From Bacteroidales bacterium (GTDB taxonomy: Bacteria > Bacteroidota > Bacteroidia > Bacteroidales > Muribaculaceae): a stretch of 64,000 nt of DNA. The translations under genes were made by a program, and so were the position numbers. Shown piece after piece: positions 19,185-27,386 of the stretch (position 1 is the first letter of the stretch; every line of letters starts with the position of its first letter). The stretch is taken from the NCBI GenBank assembly GCA_910575545.1, contig CAJTFH010000006.1, positions 1 to 64,000 of the forward strand, in the 5' to 3' direction. The notes under the pieces were generated by a model. That model was not told where the DNA came from. It ran no database searches and saw nothing but the letters and a program-made list of their open reading frames with translations.

Positions 19185-20066
19185 TTATGCCAAGGTTGTG
19201 CCCATGCCGAGTTTATCGCGAAGTGTGTCTGCAAAGGCATGGCCGGTCTGTTGTATAAGTTTCACGTTATAAGGTGCTTTTCTGAGTTCAAGCCGGTCTG
19301 AAACATGGAGTGATACCGGTTTTCCGTCAGCGCTCACGCGGTATCCGTCGGCGCGGGTTTCCACATTGATTTCTATCACAGAACTGTCTTTGACCACCAG
19401 CGGGCGCATTGACAGGGAATGTGCTGCGATAGGGGAGAGCACCCATCCTGCGAGTTCCGGATCCAGCACCGGGCCGCCTACTGACAGATTGTAGGCAGTG
19501 CTTCCGGTAGGGGTGGATATGATAAGTCCGTCGCCCATATAATTAAGCGATGACCGGTTGCCGATTCGGGCTGCTATGCGTAGCATCGCTGAATTGTCGC
19601 CACGTGTTATGGCTATCTCATTAAGTGCTATAAGCCTATGAGTTTTTTCTTGAGCCTCTTTGATGATGTCGGCCTGGAGCAACGACCGGTTTTCGACCCT
19701 GAAATCCCCAACCAGAAGATGGCTGTAGATTTCTTCGGCATTCTCGAATGTGAAGGCCGACAGGTATCCCAGATGGCCGGTGTTGATTCCTGCCACAGGT
19801 ATCTCGCTGTTTCCCACCCACCGGGCGGTTTTTAGAAATGCGCCGTCGCCGCCGATGCTTATGGCCATATCGGCTTGTGGGCGGCGGGTGAGCGGAATAT
19901 AATCGATTCCGGCGGCGAAGTGGCCGCCGAGATTGTTATCCAGATAATTAAGAAATGGCTCGGCCATTACCACATCGTGCCCTTCGCGGATAATGTGGCT
20001 GACAAGCCGGTCTATCTCTTCAAGGTGTCCTTCCTGATGTTTGTTGCCGTTGATTGCGATTCTCAT
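19185..20066 (-). CDS. nadK: NAD kinase
   Basis: Phosphorylates NAD to NADP. The 293-residue protein has the diagnostic GGDGAFL motif (about residues 73-79), INTGHLGYLSAF, the NE motif in ALNEIAI, and the glycine-rich GDGLIISTPTGSTAYNLSVGGP segment for NAD binding. Length and architecture are standard. It lies between the ACT-like gene (87 bp upstream) and the metalloprotease gene. With nadA at 10 kb, two steps of NAD(P) metabolism are in this window but not linked. Confidence 0.96.
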   Translation of the reverse strand: MRIAINGNKHQEGHLEEIDRLVSHIIREGHDVVMAEPFLNYLDNNLGGHFAAGIDYIPLTRRPQADMAISIGGDGAFLKTARWVGNSEIPVAGINTGHLGYLSAFTFENAEEIYSHLLVGDFRVENRSLLQADIIKEAQEKTHRLIALNEIAITRGDNSAMLRIAARIGNRSSLNYMGDGLIISTPTGSTAYNLSVGGPVLDPELAGWVLSPIAAHSLSMRPLVVKDSSVIEINVETRADGYRVSADGKPVSLHVSDRLELRKAPYNVKLIQQTGHAFADTLRDKLGMGTTLA

Positions 20067-20153
20067 AATACTCGCTTTATTATGCCCTTTATTATCCTGT
20101 TATCCTGTTTGTTTTGAAAAACTGTCCTGTTTGCCGGTGGGGTGCTGATGGAT

Positions 20154-20570
20154 TTATATCTCGAGATAGTGGATCAGTTCGTTGACCCTTTCCATAGCTT
20201 CGCGATGCTCAATGCTCATTTCGCAGCTCAGAGAGTGTATGACCTCATAGCCATAACGCTCAATAGAGCGGATTACCCCTGATGCTGAACGGGCATTGAC
20301 TGTCAGAGCCACAACCAGCCGCCCGTCGTCGGTGCGCATTCCGGTCACCGACAACATCAGCAGCTGCACATCGCAGTCTTCAACAGCCTTGGCCAGCATG
20401 GAAGCGCTGTAGTCGCCCGGACGACATGCAACCAGCAGCCGGCTGCAGTCGGTATGGGCCGGCATCACCGCTTCGGCTGTTTCCGCCGGAGAGAGTTCCG
20501 ACGCTATGTAGCGCCTTAACATGTCAGTCTGGCTGTTAATCTGCTGATTGAAGTGTGGCATGAGTGTCAA
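20154..20570 (-). CDS. ACT-like domain protein, apparently a CBS-less form
   Basis: 138 residues, cytoplasmic. The C-terminal 95 residues (from LLVACRPGDYSASMLAKAVE through SASGVIRSIERYGYEVIHS to RVNELIHYLEI) resemble, from memory, the C-terminal ACT-like half of a roughly 220-residue CBS-pair protein that sits between nadK and pdxJ in Bacteroides. The paired CBS domains expected at the N terminus are absent; only about 45 unrelated residues precede the ACT-like part. It is divergent from pdxJ. Role unknown; a small-molecule sensor is plausible. Confidence 0.7.
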   Translation of the reverse strand: MTLMPHFNQQINSQTDMLRRYIASELSPAETAEAVMPAHTDCSRLLVACRPGDYSASMLAKAVEDCDVQLLMLSVTGMRTDDGRLVVALTVNARSASGVIRSIERYGYEVIHSLSCEMSIEHREAMERVNELIHYLEI

Positions 20571-20758
20571 AATCTGTTAAGAGAAGAATTTAGACCCCGT
20601 TTTTCAGCTTTCCTTTGAAATTTCTGAGTAATTTTGTGGGTAAATTCCATTCACAAAGGTAGGGATTTTTCTCGATTAACCCCCTGTTTTATCAACAAAC
20701 GGAACTATATTTTAGATTTTTTGTTAACAGGGAAATGCGATGTTTTAATTGACGGAAT

Positions 20759-21478
20759 ATGACAACTAATCTGAGTGTCAATATCAACAAAGTGGCCACT
20801 CTGCGCAATGCCCGTGGTGAGAATGTGCCCGACGTGGGGCAGGTGGCTGTTGACTGTGAGTCTTTCGGGGCTGATGGCATCACGGTGCATCCCCGCCCTG
20901 ATGAGCGGCATATACGCCGTGAGGATGTTTTCCATCTGCGCCCGTTGGTGAAGACCGAATTCAATATCGAGGGGTATCCCACCCCCGAGTTTATGGATCT
21001 TGTGTTGAAAATCAAGCCTGAGCAGGTCACATTGGTGCCCGACGCCCCCGGAGTGCTTACTTCGAGTGCCGGATGGGTTGTGGCCGACCATCTTGAATTC
21101 CTGACCGGGATAGTCGATGCGTTGCGTGAGGCCGGAATCCGCAGTTCGATATTCGTCGACACCGATCCTGAAAACATTCGTATGGCGGCAAAGGCCGGAG
21201 CTGACCGTGTCGAGCTTTACACTAAGCCTTATGCCGACATGTATGAAAAAGACCCTGAAGCGGCTGTCAAACCTTATGTCGAGGCTTCACGCGCTGCCCG
21301 CAAAGTCGGTCTCGGGGTCAACGCCGGCCATGACCTCAATCTGAAAAACCTGCGTTATTTCAAAGAGCAGGTGCCGTTCCTTAACGAAGTGTCGATAGGC
21401 CATGCCTTGATTTCCGATGCCCTCTACCTGGGTCTGCCTGAAACAATACGCCGTTATAAAGCGGCTTTGAAAGTCTGA
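20759..21478 (+). CDS. pdxJ: Pyridoxine 5'-phosphate synthase
   Basis: Condenses 1-deoxyxylulose 5-phosphate with 3-amino-2-oxopropyl phosphate to pyridoxine phosphate, the last ring-forming step of the DXP-dependent vitamin B6 pathway. The 239-residue TIM barrel shows [49 protein letters not shown] and [11 protein letters not shown]. pdxB of the same pathway lies at 51.8 kb. Upstream, TAATTTTG (20629-20636) fits a -7 promoter element. The ExbB-ExbD-TonB genes follow. Confidence 0.97.
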   Translation: MTTNLSVNINKVATLRNARGENVPDVGQVAVDCESFGADGITVHPRPDERHIRREDVFHLRPLVKTEFNIEGYPTPEFMDLVLKIKPEQVTLVPDAPGVLTSSAGWVVADHLEFLTGIVDALREAGIRSSIFVDTDPENIRMAAKAGADRVELYTKPYADMYEKDPEAAVKPYVEASRAARKVGLGVNAGHDLNLKNLRYFKEQVPFLNEVSIGHALISDALYLGLPETIRRYKAALKV

Positions 21479-21556
21479 TTTAAGAAATCAGGCCGGTCAG
21501 GCCGGTCTGACAATTTAACTACAAAATTGCGAATCCATTAGCCTTTTAACTGAAAT

Positions 21557-22243
21557 ATGCTTTTTCTTGACGCAGCAATAACAGGCACACCATTGGCAGA
21601 AGCTCCCGTGCGCACCGAAATGGAAATGTCGTTGTGGGACTTATGCCTGAAAGGGGGGCCGCTTATGATTGTAATCGGCGCTCTTTCGCTGGTATGTATC
21701 TACATTTTCATTGAACGTGCGATAGTTATCAACCGTGCCAACCGCGAAGACGCCACGTTTATGAAACGCATCCGCGACTATATCCACGAGGGTGAGATTG
21801 AAAGCGCTTTCAATCTCTGTAAGAAAAACGGCTCTCCTTATGCCCGGCTGATAGCGAAAGGAATCAGCCGCATAGGCCGCCCGGTAAATGATATCCTGGC
21901 TGCCGTTGAGAACACAGGCAACATTGAAATCGCAAACCTGTCGAAAGGGCTTCCTTGGCTTGCAACAACTGCCGCCGGAGCGCCTATGCTCGGATTCCTG
22001 GGCACGGTTATCGGCATGGTACAGGCATTCTACGACATAGCTTCCGAAGGTAATTCGGCCAACATCGCCACATTCTCGTCGGGTATCTATACCGCTCTGG
22101 TGACAACCGTTGCCGGTCTTGTTGTGGGGGTTATCGCCCTGTTTGCCTACAACTATCTTGTGGCGCGTATTAATTCGGTGATGAACCTGCTTGAATCGAA
22201 GTCGATGGAGTTTATGGATCTCCTCAACGAGCCTGCGGCCTGA
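21557..22243 (+). CDS. exbB: ExbB/TolQ-family proton channel subunit
   Basis: Inner-membrane component of the TonB energising complex. The 228 residues show three hydrophobic helices: GGPLMIVIGALSLVCIYIFI near residue 35-55, then a pair (LPWLATTAAGAPMLGFLGTVIGMV and IYTALVTTVAGLVVGVIALFAY) that form the MotA/TolQ/ExbB signature. First of three genes exbB-exbD-tonB downstream of pdxJ. Such complexes power TonB-dependent import, including cobalamin through BtuB-type receptors. Confidence 0.93.
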   Translation: MLFLDAAITGTPLAEAPVRTEMEMSLWDLCLKGGPLMIVIGALSLVCIYIFIERAIVINRANREDATFMKRIRDYIHEGEIESAFNLCKKNGSPYARLIAKGISRIGRPVNDILAAVENTGNIEIANLSKGLPWLATTAAGAPMLGFLGTVIGMVQAFYDIASEGNSANIATFSSGIYTALVTTVAGLVVGVIALFAYNYLVARINSVMNLLESKSMEFMDLLNEPAA

Positions 22244-22294
22244 ACCGTTGAAAGGCCTTGGTGATAGATGGCATTGCTTTTCAGATGTAATATT

Positions 22295-22328
22295 ATGAGA
22301 TTGACTAAAAATCAGCAGACAATCTCAT
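22295..22328 (+). other. Hairpin between exbB and exbD
   Basis: Perfect 9-bp arms ATGAGATTG (22295-22303) and CAATCTCAT (22320-22328), 16-nt loop, followed by an A/T-rich stretch with a short T-run (AAAATTTTTAG). It could attenuate or stabilise the transcript and so set different levels of ExbB and ExbD; this is inference. Confidence 0.4.
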
Positions 22329-22373
22329 TGAAAATTTTTAGATAATCTCTAATTTTAAAACCTTCAGTTCAGC

Positions 22374-22871
22374 GTGTTAAAACGTCAGAATCGGATGATG
22401 GCAGAATTTTCGATGGCATCGATGACCGATGTCATATTCCTTCTGCTGATTTTTTTCATGGTGACATCGACATTCGTGTTTCCCACAGGTCTTGAAGTCA
22501 CCCTTCCGCATAGCACCCAACAGAGCGCCATGAAGCCTTCAACACGTGTGTATATCGATGCTGAGCAAAACATATTCGCATCAGCCGGTGAAGATGCGCC
22601 GCAACCACTGCAGATAGACGCACTGGTCACATTCCTGCAACTTGCCCAACAACAGGATTCAACAGGGTTCATAGCTCTTTATGCCGATGAGACCGTGCCT
22701 TACGGGCGTATTGTGGAGGTGCTTAATGCCGGAGCGTCGCATAATCTGAAAATGGTGCTTGCAACCAAACCTGTGGCCAATCATGATAATGCTGCCGTAG
22801 CCCCCGCTGTGCCTGCGGAAACTGCTGAGGCTCCATCTTCCAACGGCTCTTCAGCCCAACCTGAGCGTTAA
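22374..22871 (+). CDS. exbD: ExbD/TolR-family biopolymer transport protein
   Basis: 165 residues, one transmembrane helix (TDVIFLLLIFFMVTSTFVF) after a short basic cytoplasmic N terminus, then a periplasmic domain. The aspartate in MASMTDVIFLL is the conserved proton-pathway residue. A GTG start at 22374 gives MLKRQNRMMAEFSMASM, which matches the usual ExbD N terminus better than the ATG at 22395. The C-terminal 30 residues are a Pro/Ala/Ser-rich tail. It precedes tonB by 17 bp. Confidence 0.92.
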   Translation: MLKRQNRMMAEFSMASMTDVIFLLLIFFMVTSTFVFPTGLEVTLPHSTQQSAMKPSTRVYIDAEQNIFASAGEDAPQPLQIDALVTFLQLAQQQDSTGFIALYADETVPYGRIVEVLNAGASHNLKMVLATKPVANHDNAAVAPAVPAETAEAPSSNGSSAQPER

Positions 22872-22888
22872 TCAGATACCGACAGCCC

Positions 22889-23698
22889 ATGCGAAATTCC
22901 GACCGCATATATGCCATAACGGGAACAGTGCTTTTCCATGCACTGCTTCTGATTGCGTTGCTGTTTTCGTTTTTGCGTTTTCCTCCGGAAGAAGTAGAGG
23001 AGTGGCCTCCTGAGCCTAAGAATGAGATAGTATTCGATGAGATGGAGGAATTATATGCCGCCGGAGATTTCGTGCGTACCGGTGACAACCTCAACGACTA
23101 TGTTCCCCACGACACAGAGGCACCGTCGTCTGAGACCTCTCCCGAACCTACCCAAGACTCACCTGATGCCAGTAATTCCGGGATGAAAGCCGACCCCGCT
23201 CCTACTGTCACATCGGAACAACCCTCCCCGGCGAAGATTGAAAAGAAACCGAAAGGTCCTACGAAAGAGGAGATTGCAGCCGAAAAAGCCCGTCAGGAAG
23301 CCAAGCGGCAGCAACAGACCAGGAAAAATGTGGCCGAAGCCACCACCCGTGCATTTGGAGGGGGCGGCAAGGGGAAATCCACCCCCGGCTCTGTCGAGGG
23401 TAACTCCACGACCACGGGTAATGTTACCGGCACGCCCGGCAATGGTGTGAAAGGGCGCACCTTAGAAAAATGGACCTCTGTGCGTGGTCGCAAACTCGGT
23501 TCTATTGCAGTAAATGTGAAGGTCGATTCGCAAGGGCGCGTTGTAAGCGCCTCATATAATGCCGCCCGCAGCAGTGGCACTGTGTCGGCCGATGAGAACA
23601 TGCGCCGCCAATGCGTTGTCCGTTCCCGTGAGTGCCGCTTCTCTGTAGCTGAAGGCTCTCCGGTTCAGTCAGGCACAATCACCTGGACATTCAAATGA
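22889..23698 (+). CDS. tonB: TonB-like energy transducer
   Basis: 269 residues: an N-terminal membrane anchor (TGTVLFHALLLIALLFSFL), a long Pro/Glu/Ser-rich and then Lys-rich periplasmic linker (about 35-180), and a C-terminal domain (about 190-269) with LGSIAVNVKVDSQGRVVSASYN and a final SGTITWTFK, as in Bacteroidetes TonB-family C termini. It couples the ExbB-ExbD motor to outer-membrane receptors. Gene order exbB-exbD-tonB supports the call. It converges on the nucleoside kinase gene with only 10 bp between stops. Confidence 0.9.
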   Translation: MRNSDRIYAITGTVLFHALLLIALLFSFLRFPPEEVEEWPPEPKNEIVFDEMEELYAAGDFVRTGDNLNDYVPHDTEAPSSETSPEPTQDSPDASNSGMKADPAPTVTSEQPSPAKIEKKPKGPTKEEIAAEKARQEAKRQQQTRKNVAEATTRAFGGGGKGKSTPGSVEGNSTTTGNVTGTPGNGVKGRTLEKWTSVRGRKLGSIAVNVKVDSQGRVVSASYNAARSSGTVSADENMRRQCVVRSRECRFSVAEGSPVQSGTITWTFK

Positions 23699-23708
23699 AT
23701 GTAATCAT

Positions 23709-25427
23709 TCAATAGTGGAAGGAGCTGCCACCAAGGAATTCGCGGAGCAGGCTTGTTGGCGGCACGTCGCGCTCGCCGATGGCTTTGAAATAGCCCAGGA
23801 AACGCCGTAGCCTGTAGGCTTCGGCATATTCCGGCAATGCATTGGGCACTTCGCGCAGGAGGGTTTCCCCATAGTCTTTCATCACGCCTAATTCAAACAG
23901 AAGGGAAGAATTGAAAGTGCTGTCGGCATTTTCCTGGTAGGGGAATATCCATTTTTCCTCCCCACGGCGCACGCTCGGCCACCGGCGCAAGGTCTCGACG
24001 GCTGATGTGCCACGGTATTTATGGTCGCGGATTATGCGGCGGAGCAAACGGTTGTCGGTTGTGGGAATCCAGTTGTGGTCATCAATAGACAGGGTGGTGA
24101 GCGCCGACACATACACGCGGTATTTCATCCTTTCGTCTATGGCGGCTGTGAGTTCCGGATTCAGTCCGTGTATGCCCTCGATGAGTATTATCGAATTCTC
24201 TTCCAGACGCAGTGTGTCACCCTTATAGATACGTTTTCCAAGCTCAAAATTATATGTGGGCATCATCACCTCATCTCCGCGCAAAAGAGCCGTCAGATCG
24301 CGGTTAAATGAGTCCAGGTCGAGTGAATAGAGCGATTCGTAATCATAGTCGCCGGTCTCGTCGCGCGGAGTGCAGTCGCGGTTCACAAAATAATTGTCGA
24401 GCGAAATCATCTTAGGCTTCAGCAGGTTTGTCATAAGATAGATTCCCAACCGCTTCGTGGTTGTTGTCTTTCCCGACGATGATGGCCCGGCGATCAGCAC
24501 TATGCGCGCCCCGCCGTTATGGTAGCGGCGGGTGATTTCATCGGCTATGGCGGCGATTTTTTTGTCGTGTAGCGCTTCGGCCACGTTGATGAGTTCCGAC
24601 GTGCGTGAGAGTTCAACGGCCTTGTTGAGCTGCCCCACATTCGATATGCCTATCACTTCGTTGAAGTGGAGATAGTCAACATAAGCCTCATACATTTTTT
24701 CCTGTGTCACCTCCTGTGCCGGCATATCGGGATTATGTTTGTCGATACCCATCAGCAGGAATCCCTTTTTATACGGGATGAGGTTGAACGTGTCGAGGCA
24801 TCCGGTCGAGGGTGCCAACGCCCCGTAATAGCTGTCGATTACCCCGTCGAGACGGTAATAGGTGGTGTAGAGTTCGTTGACGCTTTCTAACAGTTCCACC
24901 TTGTCGGGCTGGCCGCCTTGACGGAATTTGTTGATAATGTCGGATGTTAGTCGTTCTTTCCGCTCAAAGGCCACGTCGCGTTGCTGCAGAGAGCGCATGG
25001 CGCCGAGGAGTCGCCCGGTGATTTCGGCCATTTCGGCTGGGTCTGACACGCCGTAGGTATTGCCGGAGAGTGTCAGCAAGCGGCAATAATATCCTCCGGC
25101 AATGGAATGCTCAATGCGTAGGCGCACATCGGGCAGTTCCTGCCTGACGGCGCAATAGAGCATCATGCACAGCGACCGTATGTAGACCCTCTCGCCCGAT
25201 GCGCTGCGGCGGTCGAGGAATTCCACCTGTTTGGGAGCGAAAACCTGATATTGGAGCGGCTCTGTCTTGTTGTTGACGGAGGCACAGATGGGCGACATCC
25301 CTCCGAGGCGCTCTGATAAGGCCTCTGCAAGTTGCAGCAGGGATTCACCACCTTTTATGTCGACATATTCCTCTATGTTCTTGCAATATATTTTCATCGT
25401 AGAGCTCATGGCACTGTTTATTGGCAT
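23709..25427 (-). CDS. Nucleoside (uridine-type) kinase with N-terminal TGS-like domain
   Basis: 572 residues. The first 60 form a TGS/ubiquitin-like domain as in threonyl-tRNA synthetase; residues 60-270 resemble the ThrRS second additional domain. The kinase part starts near 290 with Walker A in LIAGPSSSGKTTTTKRLG, followed by ISLDNYFVNR, YDYESLYSLD and LIEGIHGLNP, the pattern of uridine kinase/phosphoribulokinase P-loop enzymes. This fusion is widespread in Bacteroidetes and clostridia. Substrate specificity cannot be read from sequence. The start may be a few codons later (MSSTMKIYCKN). Confidence 0.88.
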   Translation of the reverse strand: MPINSAMSSTMKIYCKNIEEYVDIKGGESLLQLAEALSERLGGMSPICASVNNKTEPLQYQVFAPKQVEFLDRRSASGERVYIRSLCMMLYCAVRQELPDVRLRIEHSIAGGYYCRLLTLSGNTYGVSDPAEMAEITGRLLGAMRSLQQRDVAFERKERLTSDIINKFRQGGQPDKVELLESVNELYTTYYRLDGVIDSYYGALAPSTGCLDTFNLIPYKKGFLLMGIDKHNPDMPAQEVTQEKMYEAYVDYLHFNEVIGISNVGQLNKAVELSRTSELINVAEALHDKKIAAIADEITRRYHNGGARIVLIAGPSSSGKTTTTKRLGIYLMTNLLKPKMISLDNYFVNRDCTPRDETGDYDYESLYSLDLDSFNRDLTALLRGDEVMMPTYNFELGKRIYKGDTLRLEENSIILIEGIHGLNPELTAAIDERMKYRVYVSALTTLSIDDHNWIPTTDNRLLRRIIRDHKYRGTSAVETLRRWPSVRRGEEKWIFPYQENADSTFNSSLLFELGVMKDYGETLLREVPNALPEYAEAYRLRRFLGYFKAIGERDVPPTSLLREFLGGSSFHY

Positions 25428-25443
25428 TTGTTGGCAATCAGGG

Positions 25444-26256
25444 TTATTTGCCGATAAGATGTTTGAAATTTTCTTTGCGCTGGTGGCCTTTGCGATAGTC
25501 GTGTGCGGCTTTTATGGCCATTGCCACGGTTTTTTCGCGGTCGGTTCCTGCTGCCAAGGCATATTCGGACGCGAGTTTATCGAGCCATTCGTCGTTGAAA
25601 GTGATGGATTTGAACATCTGCATGAGTTTACGGCGGTCTGTGACGTTGAACTCCATCCTGTTCAGATCCACATAATAGAACTCATAACTCCCCCCTGCGG
25701 TTTCCTTGGCCATGATGTTTCCTGGTGAAAAATCCCTGAACCATATCCCCGCGCGGTGAATCCGGGCTATCTCTGCCCCGAAAGCCGGCAGAAGCCTGTC
25801 TATGTCGGGGCGTTGTTCCCAGTTGCGGAAATTTGCCAAAGGCAGTTGTTCGCAGAAATAATAGCTGCGGGTCAGCCTGGGCCAGAGGCCATGTTTTCCG
25901 AATGTCCTGATTCCTTGGCGGCATTCGCTGTAGCCCAACGGCAGGGGAGTGTGGAACCCCTGCCGGAGCAGTTCAAGCGCATGGTTATAGGAGCGTTGTG
26001 CTTTGCTATGCCTGAAACTGCGGTAGACGAAATCGTTTGGAAAGGGGGGGATGCGGAACGCTTTCACGTTGATGTGCATCCCTGTGGAATTATCTATAGC
26101 CCCGTCAGAGCAATTTATGTCTACAAGGGTGTTGCGCCGACCTTTATAGACCGTGGTGGTGCTTTCCTCAGGTAGGCCCCCGCAGGTCACTTTCTCAATG
26201 ATAGCGCGGGCGTGTGGCACTGACGGATTGACTACTATTTTATGTTTCGTGGCCAT
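25444..26256 (-). CDS. Lipopolysaccharide (Kdo/WaaP-type) kinase family protein
   Basis: About 270 residues from ATG at 26256 (MATKHKIVVNPS); the frame extends to 26313 but would overlap the PAP2 gene, so the shorter form is chosen. Protein-kinase-like fold: catalytic loop in IHRAGIWFRDFSPGNIM with the general-base aspartate, and the metal-binding segment FYYVDLNRM. These match the InaA/KdkA/WaaP family, which phosphorylates Kdo or heptose in the LPS core at the cytoplasmic face. It lies 28 bp downstream of a PAP2 phosphatase, suggesting a lipid A/core modification unit. Exact acceptor is unknown. Confidence 0.8.
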   Translation of the reverse strand: MATKHKIVVNPSVPHARAIIEKVTCGGLPEESTTTVYKGRRNTLVDINCSDGAIDNSTGMHINVKAFRIPPFPNDFVYRSFRHSKAQRSYNHALELLRQGFHTPLPLGYSECRQGIRTFGKHGLWPRLTRSYYFCEQLPLANFRNWEQRPDIDRLLPAFGAEIARIHRAGIWFRDFSPGNIMAKETAGGSYEFYYVDLNRMEFNVTDRRKLMQMFKSITFNDEWLDKLASEYALAAGTDREKTVAMAIKAAHDYRKGHQRKENFKHLIGK

Positions 26257-26284
26257 TAGCGGATAAGGCAAGGTTGTGGATGAG

Positions 26285-27280
26285 TCAGAATGTGATGCTG
26301 CAGGAAACGCCATAGGCTCCGGAGCCTATGGCCGGGGATGCCATCCATGTCATCCCCGTTGTTTTCTTTTCTGGAAGGATATTGCGCTCTAAAAGTTCAT
26401 CGCGGTGCATCCGCGTGCGTTTGCGGAATATTTTGGGATATATCCAATAGGCGAAAGTGGTGCTGAGATATCCCAGCGCAGCCCCTCCCACAACGTCGTT
26501 GATCCAATGTCGGTCGTTGTGTATGCGAAGATAGCCTACGCCGAGGGCGACCACATAGCCCGACATGGCCACCCATTTGTTCTGGTCCCAGTATTCGCGC
26601 CGCAGATATTCTGCTCCGGTCACAACAGTGCCGGTGTGGCCTGAAGGGAAAGAATTGTGGGCGTTGCTGTCGGGGCGTTTTTCGCCGAATGCGAATTTGA
26701 GGCTGTTGTTGAGCACGGCGAATGTGGCGTAGCTCATGGCCAGCAGTATGGTGCGGTCTAACAGAGAGTGTTGCCCTTTCATCCCGCAAAAGTAGAGTCC
26801 GTAGGCTCCGACCATAGGGAGGTATTGTATGTAGTCGTCGACAGGTGTTTTGTGTTTGCCATGCTGCGAGAGGTGTTTCTGCACATATTTGCGGGCTTTC
26901 ACAAGTGCGGGAGTCCTGACAAACAACGCTCCTGCGGTGAATACGCCCACAGGTACGGCAAATTCGGCAATCGACACGTCGTGGGAAGAGTCTCCGAGCC
27001 TGATGAGGTCTTTGCCCACATTCTCCGACCGCAGCCATTCCGGGGTGTCGGCAACGATGGTCGACTCAACCGTCTCCCCTTCGGCCTCTATGGTGACACT
27101 TTCGTCTCCGTAGATGTCATCCGGTGCCGGCACCTCAGGCGATTGGATTATGACAACCGTATCGTTCTCTGCCTGGATATTGACTGCCGTAGGTTCGGGA
27201 ATTGTGAGCGGTGCGTTGCCATAGACCAACGATGCCGCTCCGAAAAACATAATTATGCCTGTTATGATTGATTTATTCAT
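26285..27280 (-). CDS. PAP2-family membrane phosphatase
   Basis: About 331 residues from ATG at 27280 (MNKSIITGIIMFFGAASLVYG, a signal peptide). The frame continues to 27301, but the promoter -7 box at 27317-27310 places transcription start next to that ATG, favouring the inner one. Type 2 phosphatidic acid phosphatase motifs are present: KFAFGEKRP, FPSGHTGTV and YLRIHNDRHWINDVVGG. Several hydrophobic helices surround them. Likely substrates are lipid A phosphates, undecaprenyl pyrophosphate or phosphatidylglycerol phosphate; the LPS-kinase neighbour favours lipid A. About 40 C-terminal residues after the last helix are of unknown use. Confidence 0.85.
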   Translation of the reverse strand: MNKSIITGIIMFFGAASLVYGNAPLTIPEPTAVNIQAENDTVVIIQSPEVPAPDDIYGDESVTIEAEGETVESTIVADTPEWLRSENVGKDLIRLGDSSHDVSIAEFAVPVGVFTAGALFVRTPALVKARKYVQKHLSQHGKHKTPVDDYIQYLPMVGAYGLYFCGMKGQHSLLDRTILLAMSYATFAVLNNSLKFAFGEKRPDSNAHNSFPSGHTGTVVTGAEYLRREYWDQNKWVAMSGYVVALGVGYLRIHNDRHWINDVVGGAALGYLSTTFAYWIYPKIFRKRTRMHRDELLERNILPEKKTTGMTWMASPAIGSGAYGVSCSITF

Positions 27281-27309
27281 AGTTATGTGTATAATTGCCA
27301 TGCATGATG

Positions 27310-27348
27310 CAAAGATACCGATTATTTCGCGTATTTTCTCTAAATTTG
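27310..27348. promoter_or_regulatory. Divergent promoter region
   Basis: Minus-strand -7 TATCTTTG (27317-27310) for the PAP2 gene and plus-strand -7 TAAATTTG (27341-27348) for the phosphoethanolamine transferase at 27387. Clear -33 boxes are not seen for either. The shared region suggests the two envelope genes may be coordinated. Confidence 0.5.
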
Positions 27349-27386
27349 TATGTTATAACGTTTGAGGTGGGATAAGTTGACAAATT

